Positions 37,477 through 44,484 of a stretch of 64,000 nt of DNA are shown here, in pieces; positions within the stretch are counted from its first letter, which is position 1; each line of letters begins with the position of its first letter. The position numbers were made by a program, and so were the translations under genes. Source of the stretch: Curtobacterium sp. MCLR17_007 (GTDB lineage: Bacteria > Actinomycetota > Actinomycetes > Actinomycetales > Microbacteriaceae). The notes under the pieces were generated by a model that was given only the letters and a program-made list of their open reading frames with translations, did no database searches and had not been told where the DNA came from. The stretch spans positions 992,001 to 1,056,000 of the forward strand of contig NZ_CP126271.1 of NCBI RefSeq assembly GCF_003234655.2. Direction: 5' to 3'.

Positions 37477-38490
37477 TCAGCGGGGGAGCAGGGTGCGGCC
37501 GGGCAGCACCGTGCCTCGCAGGGGCCGGTGCTCGACGGTCCTGCCCGGGTCCTCGATGTGGCCGATGACCAGGTCGATGGCCTCGCGTCCGATGCGCTCG
37601 ACGGGCTGCTGCAGCGTCGTGAACCCGATCCAGTCGCTGGCGAGCGGGTACACGCCGTCGAACCCCGTCACCGAGACGTCGCGCGGCACGCCGACCCCGC
37701 GTTTGGACAGAGCCTCGCAGACGTCGAGCATGAGTCGGTCGGTGGGGCACATCACGGCGGTGGCGCCGGACTCCCGCATGACCTCGACGACGTCGGCCGC
37801 GACGTCATCGGGCGGGCGAACGAAACTGGCGTCGATGTCGATCGCGTTCACCGCGCGGTCGCGCAGTCGCCCGGCCATCGCCTGCGACCGCGCATGCTGC
37901 GTGATCGCGTTGTCGAGCGGCACGGTGAGCACCACGACGTCAGTGTGACCGGCATCGGCGACGGCGTCGGCGATGCGCTGCCCGCCGTCGACCTCGTCGC
38001 AGTAGACGCTCGACAGCGCCGGGTGCAGCTCAGGGCGGCCGGCGACCACGGTCGCGATGCGCGGGGCGAACTCGGCGATGTCCGCGGACGGGAGCAGCCC
38101 GCTGCACACGACCAGTCCGTCGACCCGCATCGACACCAGCGATGCGAGCGCGGACTTCTCGTCCTCGACCCGTCCGACTCCGGTGGTGGTGACGACGCGG
38201 TAGCCGAGTTCGGACGCGCGTTGCTCCATGACGGCATGCAGCGCGGTGTACAGCATCGACGAGGCGTCGCGCACGAGCATGCCGATGGTGTGTGTCCGAC
38301 CGCTCACGAGCCCTCGTGCCATAGCGTTTGCCACGTAGCCGAGCTCCGCCGCGGCGCGCTCGACGCGTTCACGGGTCTCGTCGGAGAAGCGGCCCGTGCC
38401 GGAGAGCACACGACTCACCGCGGACTTCGAGACACCCGCTCGTGCGGCTACGTCGACGATCGTCGGTTGCGAGCCGCGGCTGCCGTTCAC
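37477..38490 (-). CDS. LacI family transcriptional regulator
   Basis: A 337-residue repressor. The N-terminal HTH and hinge are clear (TIVDVAARAGVSKSAVSRVLSGTGRFS, then ELGYVANAMARGLVSGRT), followed by a periplasmic-binding-like effector domain and the C-terminal VSVTGFDGVYPLASDWIGFTTLQQP segment. The GTG start overlaps the stop of the DUF3054 gene by a GTGA step, so it is the second gene of a minus-strand pair and not next to an obvious sugar operon. The regulated genes are unknown. The solute-binding operon at 40.4 kb is close but on the other side of the AbiEi-like gene. Confidence 0.9.
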   Translation of the reverse strand: MNGSRGSQPTIVDVAARAGVSKSAVSRVLSGTGRFSDETRERVERAAAELGYVANAMARGLVSGRTHTIGMLVRDASSMLYTALHAVMEQRASELGYRVVTTTGVGRVEDEKSALASLVSMRVDGLVVCSGLLPSADIAEFAPRIATVVAGRPELHPALSSVYCDEVDGGQRIADAVADAGHTDVVVLTVPLDNAITQHARSQAMAGRLRDRAVNAIDIDASFVRPPDDVAADVVEVMRESGATAVMCPTDRLMLDVCEALSKRGVGVPRDVSVTGFDGVYPLASDWIGFTTLQQPVERIGREAIDLVIGHIEDPGRTVEHRPLRGTVLPGRTLLPR

Positions 38491-38969
38491 GTGCCTGGCG
38501 TGACGCCGGGGCTGTTCGACGGATCCGTTGCCGGGTCGTTCGTCGTCGGGTCGTCGAGCGCCGGGGCGTCGACCGAGCGGCGACGTGCGAGAGCGCGCAG
38601 GACGACGCGCGCGATCGCGCGCCAGCCGAGCAGGAACACGCCGAGGACGATCGTCGCGACGATGAGGAAGGAGATCGGCAGGGGATTGCCGTCGACCACG
38701 CCCTGGCCGGTCGCGACGCGGATGGCCATCCCCACGAAGACCGTCAGGATCCAGACGACGACGCCGGTCGGCCAGGTCCGCAGGGGGCGGGCCCAGGCGC
38801 CGCTGGTGACGTAGCCGATCGCCCAGCCAGCCAGGAACGGGTAGGCGGTGGTCCAGAGCGCGCCGAGCGTGTTCGCCTCGCCGTGCGAGGACCGCCCGAT
38901 CAGGGCGAACACCACGATGAGGACGACGTCGATGACGGCTGCGAGCCAGCCCCAGGTGCGTTCGGTCAC
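38487..38969 (-). CDS. DUF3054 membrane protein
   Basis: A 160-residue protein with four hydrophobic segments (VIDVVLIVVFALIGRSSHG; TAYPFLAGWAIGYVTSG; TGVVVWILTVFVGMAIRVATG; ISFLIVATIVLGVFLLGWRAI) and a polar C-terminal tail (DDPTTNDPATDPS). It matches the actinobacterial DUF3054 family, function unknown. GTG 38969 is chosen because GACAAT lies 6 nt upstream, whereas the longer frame has no similarity. It is transcribed with the LacI regulator. Confidence 0.82.
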   Translation of the reverse strand: MTERTWGWLAAVIDVVLIVVFALIGRSSHGEANTLGALWTTAYPFLAGWAIGYVTSGAWARPLRTWPTGVVVWILTVFVGMAIRVATGQGVVDGNPLPISFLIVATIVLGVFLLGWRAIARVVLRALARRRSVDAPALDDPTTNDPATDPSNSPGVTPGT

Positions 38970-38975
38970 GGCCCC

Positions 38976-38981
38976 ATTGTC
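38976..38981 (-). promoter_or_regulatory. -10 element, leaderless DUF3054 gene
   Basis: GACAAT on the minus strand ends 6 nt before the GTG at 38969. Confidence 0.45.
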
Positions 38982-39030
38982 GCAGCCCGGTTCCTCCACG
39001 GGTGCCACTCGTCGGCCTCCCCTACACAGC

Positions 39031-39073
39031 TCAGGCGACTGCGTCGTGACGCTGCGTCTCGCCTGACCAGGAT
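39031..39073 (+). promoter_or_regulatory. Inverted repeat and -10 of the AbiEi/DUF559-like gene
   Basis: TCAGGCGA (39031-39038) and TCGCCTGA (39059-39066) form a perfect 8-bp inverted repeat that covers the -35 zone. CAGGAT (39068-39073) ends 6 nt before the ATG at 39080. A dimeric regulator, possibly the gene product itself, could bind here. Confidence 0.45.
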
Positions 39074-39079
39074 CACGCC

Positions 39080-40030
39080 ATGCAACGAATGCTCGATCTC
39101 GCACCTGTCCCGCAAGTTCCGCTCTTCCGGACGTCCTCGCACCGGCCCGACGAGTCCGACCGCATCCGGCAGCGCGCCGCTGCGGGCGAGCTCACCCGGA
39201 TAGGACGAGGGCTCTTCGTCGACACAGCGGCCTGGCAACCGCTGCGCTCAGCTGAACAGCACCGGGTCCGCATCGAGGCCGTGGCTGATCGGATCCGGCC
39301 CGATCGGGTCCTGTCGCACGTGTCGGCAGCCGTGGTCCTCGCGGTGCCGCTCGTCACGGATCCGCCGGACCGGGTGCACCTGACCACCCCGGGAGCCGAC
39401 GGCCGCACGACGAACGCCACCTTCATCGTGCACGCCGACCTCGACCCGACGGGGGATCGCAGCACGGTCCGGACGTCGGATGGGCTCCGCACCCACGGTC
39501 CCGAGCGTGTGGCCGCGGACCTCGCGCTGACGTTCCCGCTGGTCGATGCCGTGGTCGCGCTCGACGACCTCCTGCGACGGGGGACCGACCGCGCCAGGGT
39601 GCGCGAGTCGATCGAGCGGCGCGGGCCGAAGGGGCGTCGGCGCGCGCTCACGGCCGTGGACCTTGCGGACCCGGAGTCCGGTTCTCCCGGCGAGTCCGTC
39701 CTGCGCGTCCGGTTCGATCAGCTCGGCACGGAGCGACCGGTCCTGCAACACCGCTTCCGGCAGGCGGGATGGCCCGACATCGTCGTCGACTTCTGGTTCC
39801 CTGCGGCAGGGGTCGTCGTCGAGTTCGACGGCGAGGTCAAGTACCGCGGCGGGCGGATGCGTGCCGGCCGGTCGGTGGAGGACGTGGTCGTCGCCGAGAA
39901 ACACCGCGAGGACCGACTGCGGGCCATGCCCGGAGTGCGGGCGGTCGTCCGGCTGACGTGGTCCGACCTCTGGGACGAGGGTCTGCTGCGTGCGGCGCTG
40001 CGTCGGGCTGGGGTGCGGATGCGCCGCTGA
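39080..40030 (+). CDS. AbiEi-like N-terminus with DUF559 endonuclease-like domain
   Basis: A 316-residue protein. The N-terminal half looks like AbiEi/type IV antitoxin-related proteins: a helix-turn region (RIRQRAAAGELTRIGRGLFV) then LSHVSAAVVLAVPL and VHLTTPG. The C-terminal third resembles PD-(D/E)XK DUF559 domains: DIVVDFWFPAAGVVVEFDGEVKYR holds D...E-F-D-G-x-x-K, a plausible nuclease core, and AEKHREDRLRAM follows. It has a distant paralogue at 56990-57934. No partner toxin gene is adjacent. Function unknown; a mobile-element or phage-defence nuclease is possible. Confidence 0.72.
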   Translation: MQRMLDLAPVPQVPLFRTSSHRPDESDRIRQRAAAGELTRIGRGLFVDTAAWQPLRSAEQHRVRIEAVADRIRPDRVLSHVSAAVVLAVPLVTDPPDRVHLTTPGADGRTTNATFIVHADLDPTGDRSTVRTSDGLRTHGPERVAADLALTFPLVDAVVALDDLLRRGTDRARVRESIERRGPKGRRRALTAVDLADPESGSPGESVLRVRFDQLGTERPVLQHRFRQAGWPDIVVDFWFPAAGVVVEFDGEVKYRGGRMRAGRSVEDVVVAEKHREDRLRAMPGVRAVVRLTWSDLWDEGLLRAALRRAGVRMRR

Positions 40031-40109
40031 GGAACGCACGGTGCGAGCTTCGCGGGCTGGTGCAGTGCGAGCACGGTGCGGAGTTGGTGCTTCGTGCCGC
40101 GACGGCGGC

Positions 40110-40156
40110 CCGGTGCGAGGTTGTTCGGCGGCACGGGGCCGTCAACCTCGCACCGG
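40110..40156. repeat. Perfect GTGCGAGGTT palindrome
   Basis: CCGGTGCGAGGTTG (40110-40123) and CAACCTCGCACCGG (40143-40156) are perfect 14-bp inverted arms around a spacer with GGCACGGGG. The 332-nt gap 40031-40362 has further GTGCGAG words and a palindromic GGTGCGGGAACGTTCCCGCACC (40266-40287 region) upstream of the transporter operon, a possible operator. Confidence 0.75.
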
Positions 40157-40362
40157 GCGCAGAGCTCGCACGGTGTGTGCGGTGCGCGCAGCGCGGCACG
40201 AGTTCACCCGGGCGGCACTGCCGCGGCACCCGGCGTTCACCGGGCAGCGCCACACTCGACCACGGTGCGGGAACGTTCCCGCACCGACCGCTCCACACCC
40301 CCGCGAACCACCCCGCGCACCACCCCCACGCTCCACCCCCACGAACCAGGGAGACCACCGCC

Positions 40363-41523
40363 GTGAAGACCCGAGCCCTCGCCGGCCTCGCGATCGCCGC
40401 AGTCGCCACCGTCGCGCTGTCCGGCTGCGTCCAGAGCGCCAACGCCGCGAACGACAACGCCGACAGCGGCACCGGCAGCACCAGCCTCACCGTGTTCATC
40501 AGCGGCGACACGAACGTCCAGGACCTCTGGGACAAGTCGCTCATCCCCGCCTTCGAGAAGCAGCACCCGAAGATCTCCGTCCGCACCAGCATCGACCTGC
40601 ACGGCGAGCACGACGCGCAGACCCAGGCCAACCTGGCCACCGCGGTCAAGGCCGGCAAGACCGTCGCCTACGACCTCGTCGACGCCGGCTTCGTCACCAC
40701 CGCGGGCAAGGCCGGCCTGATGGCGAAGGTCAGCGACAGCGCGATCCCGAACCTGAAGGACGTCCCCGCAGCCACAAAACAGCAGGGCGGCGACCGCGCG
40801 ATCCCGTACCGGGCCTCGAGCGTGCTGTTGGCGTACGACTCCACCAAGGTCAAGAAGGCCCCGAAGACCCTCGATGACCTGCTCGCGTGGATCAAGGACA
40901 ACCCCGGCCAGTTCGCGTACAACTCGCCGTCCTCCGGCGGCTCCGGCGGCTCGTTCGTGATGACCGTGCTGGCGAAGTACCTGTCCAAGAGCGAGCAGAC
41001 CACCATGCAGACGACGTACGACAAGTCGCTCGAGTCGAAGTGGGACGAGGGCTTCGCCGCGCTCAAGGACCTCGGCCCGTCGACGTACCAGAAGGGCGTC
41101 TACCCGAACGGCAACGACCAGGTGCTGCAGATGCTCGGCTCCGGCCAGATCGCCATGGCCCCGGTGTGGAGCGACCAGTTCATCACCGCGCAGAAGGCCG
41201 GCACGATCGGCAAGGACATCGCGTTCACACAGATAGCCGACCCGACGTTCACGGGGAGCGCGAGCTACCTCGGCATCCCGGCGACCGAGCCGAAGGCCAA
41301 GAAGCAGGCCGCCGAGGAACTCGCTGACTTCGTCCTGTCGTCGAAGGGGCAGCAGCTCGTCGCGAGCGCCGTGTCCGGCTACCCGGTCATCCCGCTCAGC
41401 TCGCTGCCGTCGAGCGTGGCGGAGCAGTTCTCGAAGGCCGACCCGTCCAAGCTCCGTCTCGGCTTCCAGAGCGAGCTGCAGGCCGACATGAACGCGGCAT
41501 GGGACGCGAAGGTCCCGCAGTGA
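40363..41523 (+). CDS. Extracellular solute-binding lipoprotein of the phosphodiester-type importer
   Basis: A 386-residue binding protein. Signal: KTRALAGLAIAAVATVALSGC with a lipobox LSGC (Cys near residue 22). The mature part is a type-2 periplasmic-binding fold of the PotD/AfuA/AepX kind (VFISGDTNVQDLWDKSLIPAFEKQHP; VYPNGNDQVLQMLGSGQIAMAPVWS). GTG 40363 follows a CAGGGAGACCACC ribosome site. It starts a five-gene operon in which every junction overlaps or nearly overlaps. The ligand is not shown by sequence; the last gene suggests a phosphodiester such as a glycerophospho-alcohol. Confidence 0.9.
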   Translation: MKTRALAGLAIAAVATVALSGCVQSANAANDNADSGTGSTSLTVFISGDTNVQDLWDKSLIPAFEKQHPKISVRTSIDLHGEHDAQTQANLATAVKAGKTVAYDLVDAGFVTTAGKAGLMAKVSDSAIPNLKDVPAATKQQGGDRAIPYRASSVLLAYDSTKVKKAPKTLDDLLAWIKDNPGQFAYNSPSSGGSGGSFVMTVLAKYLSKSEQTTMQTTYDKSLESKWDEGFAALKDLGPSTYQKGVYPNGNDQVLQMLGSGQIAMAPVWSDQFITAQKAGTIGKDIAFTQIADPTFTGSASYLGIPATEPKAKKQAAEELADFVLSSKGQQLVASAVSGYPVIPLSSLPSSVAEQFSKADPSKLRLGFQSELQADMNAAWDAKVPQ

Positions 41524-42569
41524 CCCAGACCGTCCCGAACGGCCCGGCACTCGACCGGGAGGCCCGTGGCGACTCCGCCACGGGCCTCCCGCCCGTCCCG
41601 TCACCGGCCCAGGGCGCGGGCGGTCCGACCGTCCGCCGCACCATCCAGCAGCGGCTGGAGCGCCGCCGGCGCGTCCAGGGCATCGCGCTCGTCACCGCCC
41701 CGGTGCTGGTGGTCGTGCTGTTCGTCGGCGTGCCGGTGGTCAACGCCGCCCTGTTCAGCCTCGGGTTCACCGGCGGGCTGAACCAGGCGCTCGCCGACAT
41801 CGGCCAGGACACCGTACGCGGGTTCTCGTTCGCGGTGTACGGCACGCTGCTCGGCAACCCGACGTTCCTGCGCGACCTCGGCGCCACGATCGGGGTCACG
41901 GTTGCGTCGACCGGACTGACGATCGCGCTCGCCGTGCTGATCGCCGTGATCCTGCGGATGCGCGGCGGGTTCCTCGGCCGGTCGCTCAGCGTGCTGGCCG
42001 TCGTGCCGATCTTCGTGCCGGTGGTGATCGCGAGCTGGTCGATCCTGACGTTCACCGACGCGCAGGGGTTCCTGCGCAGCGCCGGCGCCCAGGTGGGCAT
42101 CGACGTGCCGGTGTGGGGCTACACGCTCGTCGCGGTCGTGTTCGGCAGCGTCTGGACGAGCCTGCCGTTCGCCGTGCTGATGATCGCCGGGGCGCTGCAG
42201 GGCACACCGGACGCCCTGATCGAGGCCGCGAAGGACGCCGGCGCCGGTACGTGGCGCGTCGTGTGGCAGGTGCTGCTGCCGATGGCCGCGACCCCGATCG
42301 TCATCGCGACGACGTTCACCGTGATCGGTGTGCTCGGGTCGTTCACCGTGCCGTACTTCACCGGCCCGAACGCCCCGTCGATGCTCGGCGTCGACATCTC
42401 GAAGTACTTCCAGTCCTACAACCGTCCGCAGCAGTCCACCGCGATGGCGTTCATCGTGCTCGCGTTCGCCGCCGCCGCCAGCGTGCTGTACCTGCGGTCG
42501 ACGGTCCGCGCGAACGCCGGCGAACTGGCGAAGACGACCGAACCCACGACGGGACAGGAGCGACCGTGA
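41520..42569 (+). CDS. ABC transporter permease 1 (PotB/ThiP-like)
   Basis: A 349-residue permease: disordered cytosolic N-terminus of about 55 residues, then six helices from GIALVTAPVLVVVLFVGVPVV and an EAA loop DALIEAAKDAGAGTWRVVWQVLLPM. The GTG overlaps the binding-protein stop. The linker DNA contains a perfect 16-bp palindrome of the GGGAGGCCCG family (41556-41591), translated as REARGDSATGLP. Confidence 0.9.
   Translation: MTQTVPNGPALDREARGDSATGLPPVPSPAQGAGGPTVRRTIQQRLERRRRVQGIALVTAPVLVVVLFVGVPVVNAALFSLGFTGGLNQALADIGQDTVRGFSFAVYGTLLGNPTFLRDLGATIGVTVASTGLTIALAVLIAVILRMRGGFLGRSLSVLAVVPIFVPVVIASWSILTFTDAQGFLRSAGAQVGIDVPVWGYTLVAVVFGSVWTSLPFAVLMIAGALQGTPDALIEAAKDAGAGTWRVVWQVLLPMAATPIVIATTFTVIGVLGSFTVPYFTGPNAPSMLGVDISKYFQSYNRPQQSTAMAFIVLAFAAAASVLYLRSTVRANAGELAKTTEPTTGQERP
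41556..41591. repeat. 16-bp palindrome inside permease 1 coding DNA
   Basis: CGGGAGGCCCGTGGCG (41556-41571) and its exact complement (41576-41591) with loop ACTC. It would look like a terminator stem, yet it lies 36 nt after the start codon and in frame. Confidence 0.85.
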
Positions 42570-43378
42570 TCAAGCGCCTCACCGGCACCGCCCTGGTCTG
42601 GGCGACCGCCGTCGTCCTGGCGGTGTTCATCGCCGGACCCCTGCTGTGGTTGGCCGTCCGTGCCTTCGCCACCAGCTGGACGTACCCGAACCTGCTGCCC
42701 GACGGCTGGACGCTGCAGTGGTGGGGGACCGTGTTCGAGGACCCCTCGCTGGCCGTCGCCGTGCAGAACTCGCTCGTGCTCGCTCCGCTGACGGTCCTGA
42801 TCGCCGCGGTCATCTGCCTGCCGGCCGCGTGGGCGATCAGCCGCATCGAGTTCCCCGGTCGCCGGGTGGTGCTGGTCGGGCTGTTCGCCACGAACGCCTT
42901 CCCGAAGATGGGACTGTTCGTCACGATGTCGGCGATGTTCACGGCGTTGAACCTGATGAACACCGTGACGGGCATCCTCATCGTCCACGTGCTCGGCTGT
43001 GTCGTGTTCATGACGTGGCTGCCCGCGGCGGCGTTCTCGGCCGTGCCGCGATCCCTCGAGGAGGCCGCCCGCGACGCCGGGGCGAGCCGCTGGCGCACGT
43101 TCTGGTCGGTGACCTTCCCGATCGCCTGGCCGGGCATCCTGGTCGCGATGGTGATGAGCTTCCTGGCCTCGTTCGACGAGGCGCAGGGCACGTACCTGGT
43201 CGGCGCTCCGACGTACATGACCATGCCGACCGCGATGTACTCGCTGGTCCTGAATTCACCGCGGCAGGTGTCGGCGGTGTTCGCGATCGCGCTCAGCATC
43301 CCGTCCGTGGTGCTCATGACCCTGGCCCGCAAGCACATCATGGGCGGCCGCCTGGCGGACGGGTTCCAGATCCGATGA
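42566..43378 (+). CDS. ABC transporter permease 2 (PotC-like)
   Basis: A 270-residue permease with six helices (ALVWATAVVLAVFIAGPLLWLAV first) and EAA loop SLEEAARDAGASRWRTFWSVTFPI. The GTG start overlaps the permease 1 stop by 4 nt. It completes the heterodimeric membrane part. Confidence 0.9.
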   Translation: MIKRLTGTALVWATAVVLAVFIAGPLLWLAVRAFATSWTYPNLLPDGWTLQWWGTVFEDPSLAVAVQNSLVLAPLTVLIAAVICLPAAWAISRIEFPGRRVVLVGLFATNAFPKMGLFVTMSAMFTALNLMNTVTGILIVHVLGCVVFMTWLPAAAFSAVPRSLEEAARDAGASRWRTFWSVTFPIAWPGILVAMVMSFLASFDEAQGTYLVGAPTYMTMPTAMYSLVLNSPRQVSAVFAIALSIPSVVLMTLARKHIMGGRLADGFQIR

Positions 43379-43404
43379 CCACTCCCAGCACGAAAGGCGA
43401 CCCC

Positions 43405-44484
43405 ATGACGGACGCAACGCTCGTCGCGGACCCCGGACCGAGCCTCCAGACCGGCAGGCGGCCCACCGACGGCCGGACCACCGGCGGCGGACTCGCCCTG
43501 CGCGGGCTGACCAAGTCCCTCGGCGGCCGCGACGTCGTCGCCGGCATCGACCTCGACGTGGCGAAGGGCGAGCTCGTCTCGCTGCTCGGCCCGTCCGGCT
43601 GCGGCAAGACGACCACGCTGCGCATGGTGGCCGGCTTCCTGCCCGTCGACGGCGGCACCGTGACGATGGGCGGCGCCGACGTCACCGACCTGGGACCGGA
43701 GCGCCGACCGAGCGCGATGGTGTTCCAGAACTACGCGCTCTGGCCGCACATGACGGTCACGCAGAACGTGGCGTTCCCGCTCCGCACCCGCCGCGTGTCG
43801 AAGCAGCGGACGGCCGAGCGCGTCCGCGAAGCCCTCGAGCTGGTCGGGCTCACGCACCACGCGACCTCGAAGCCGACGGCGATCTCGGGCGGCGAGCAGC
43901 AGCGTGTCGCCCTGGCCCGGGCGATCGTCCAGGAGCCCGACGTGCTGCTGCTCGATGAGCCGCTGTCGAACCTCGACGCCAAGCTCCGCGTGAGCGTGCG
44001 CGACGAGATCCGCCGGATCCAGCAGCGGCTGGGCATCACGACCGTGATCGTCACGCACGACCAGGACGAAGCGCTGAGCGTGTCGGACCGGATCGCCGTG
44101 ATGCACGACGGCCGGATCGAGCAGGTGGCCTCACCGACCGACCTCTACGCCCGGCCGGGCACACGGTTCGTGGCGTCGTTCATCGGTGCCACGAGCACCG
44201 TGCGCGGCGCGTTCCTGGCCGACGTGCGCACGCCCTTCGCCGACGGCGACGAGGTCCTGGTCCGACCGGAGCAGGTGACCCTCGTCCCCGACGCGCCGGT
44301 CACGGCGACCGTGACGCGCGTGCTCATGCGCGGGCACTTCGCCGAGGTCGTGCTCGCCGCTGGCGACGCCGAACTGCGGGCGTTCGTCACCGGTGCACCG
44401 CCCGCGGTCGGCAGCACCACCGGCGTCCGGCTCGGGTCGGTCCTGGTCTACCGCGACGGCGCACTGGTGGAGGGCCCCCGATGA
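43405..44484 (+). CDS. ABC transporter ATPase (PotA/UgpC-like) with TOBE region
   Basis: A 359-residue ATPase: Walker A LLGPSGCGKTTTLRMVAG, Q-loop MVFQNYALWPHMTV, signature ISGGEQQRVALARAI, Walker B VLLLDEPLSNLD, H-loop VIVTHDQDEALSV. The C-terminal ~100 residues (RPEQVTLVPDAPVTATVTRV) form a TOBE-like regulatory region. ATG 43405 has GAAAGG 7 nt upstream. An earlier ATG at 43375 overlaps the permease stop and would add ten residues. The N-terminus DNA has a GCCTCCAGACCGG word (43442). The following fusion gene overlaps by 4 nt. Confidence 0.92.
   Translation: MTDATLVADPGPSLQTGRRPTDGRTTGGGLALRGLTKSLGGRDVVAGIDLDVAKGELVSLLGPSGCGKTTTLRMVAGFLPVDGGTVTMGGADVTDLGPERRPSAMVFQNYALWPHMTVTQNVAFPLRTRRVSKQRTAERVREALELVGLTHHATSKPTAISGGEQQRVALARAIVQEPDVLLLDEPLSNLDAKLRVSVRDEIRRIQQRLGITTVIVTHDQDEALSVSDRIAVMHDGRIEQVASPTDLYARPGTRFVASFIGATSTVRGAFLADVRTPFADGDEVLVRPEQVTLVPDAPVTATVTRVLMRGHFAEVVLAAGDAELRAFVTGAPPAVGSTTGVRLGSVLVYRDGALVEGPR

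Noticed and set aside
43375..43404. Earlier ATG (43375) as the start of the importer ATPase
   Set aside because: It overlaps the permease stop, but the ATG at 43405 has a good ribosome site (GAAAGG) and the extra ten residues have no family similarity. It remains possible.
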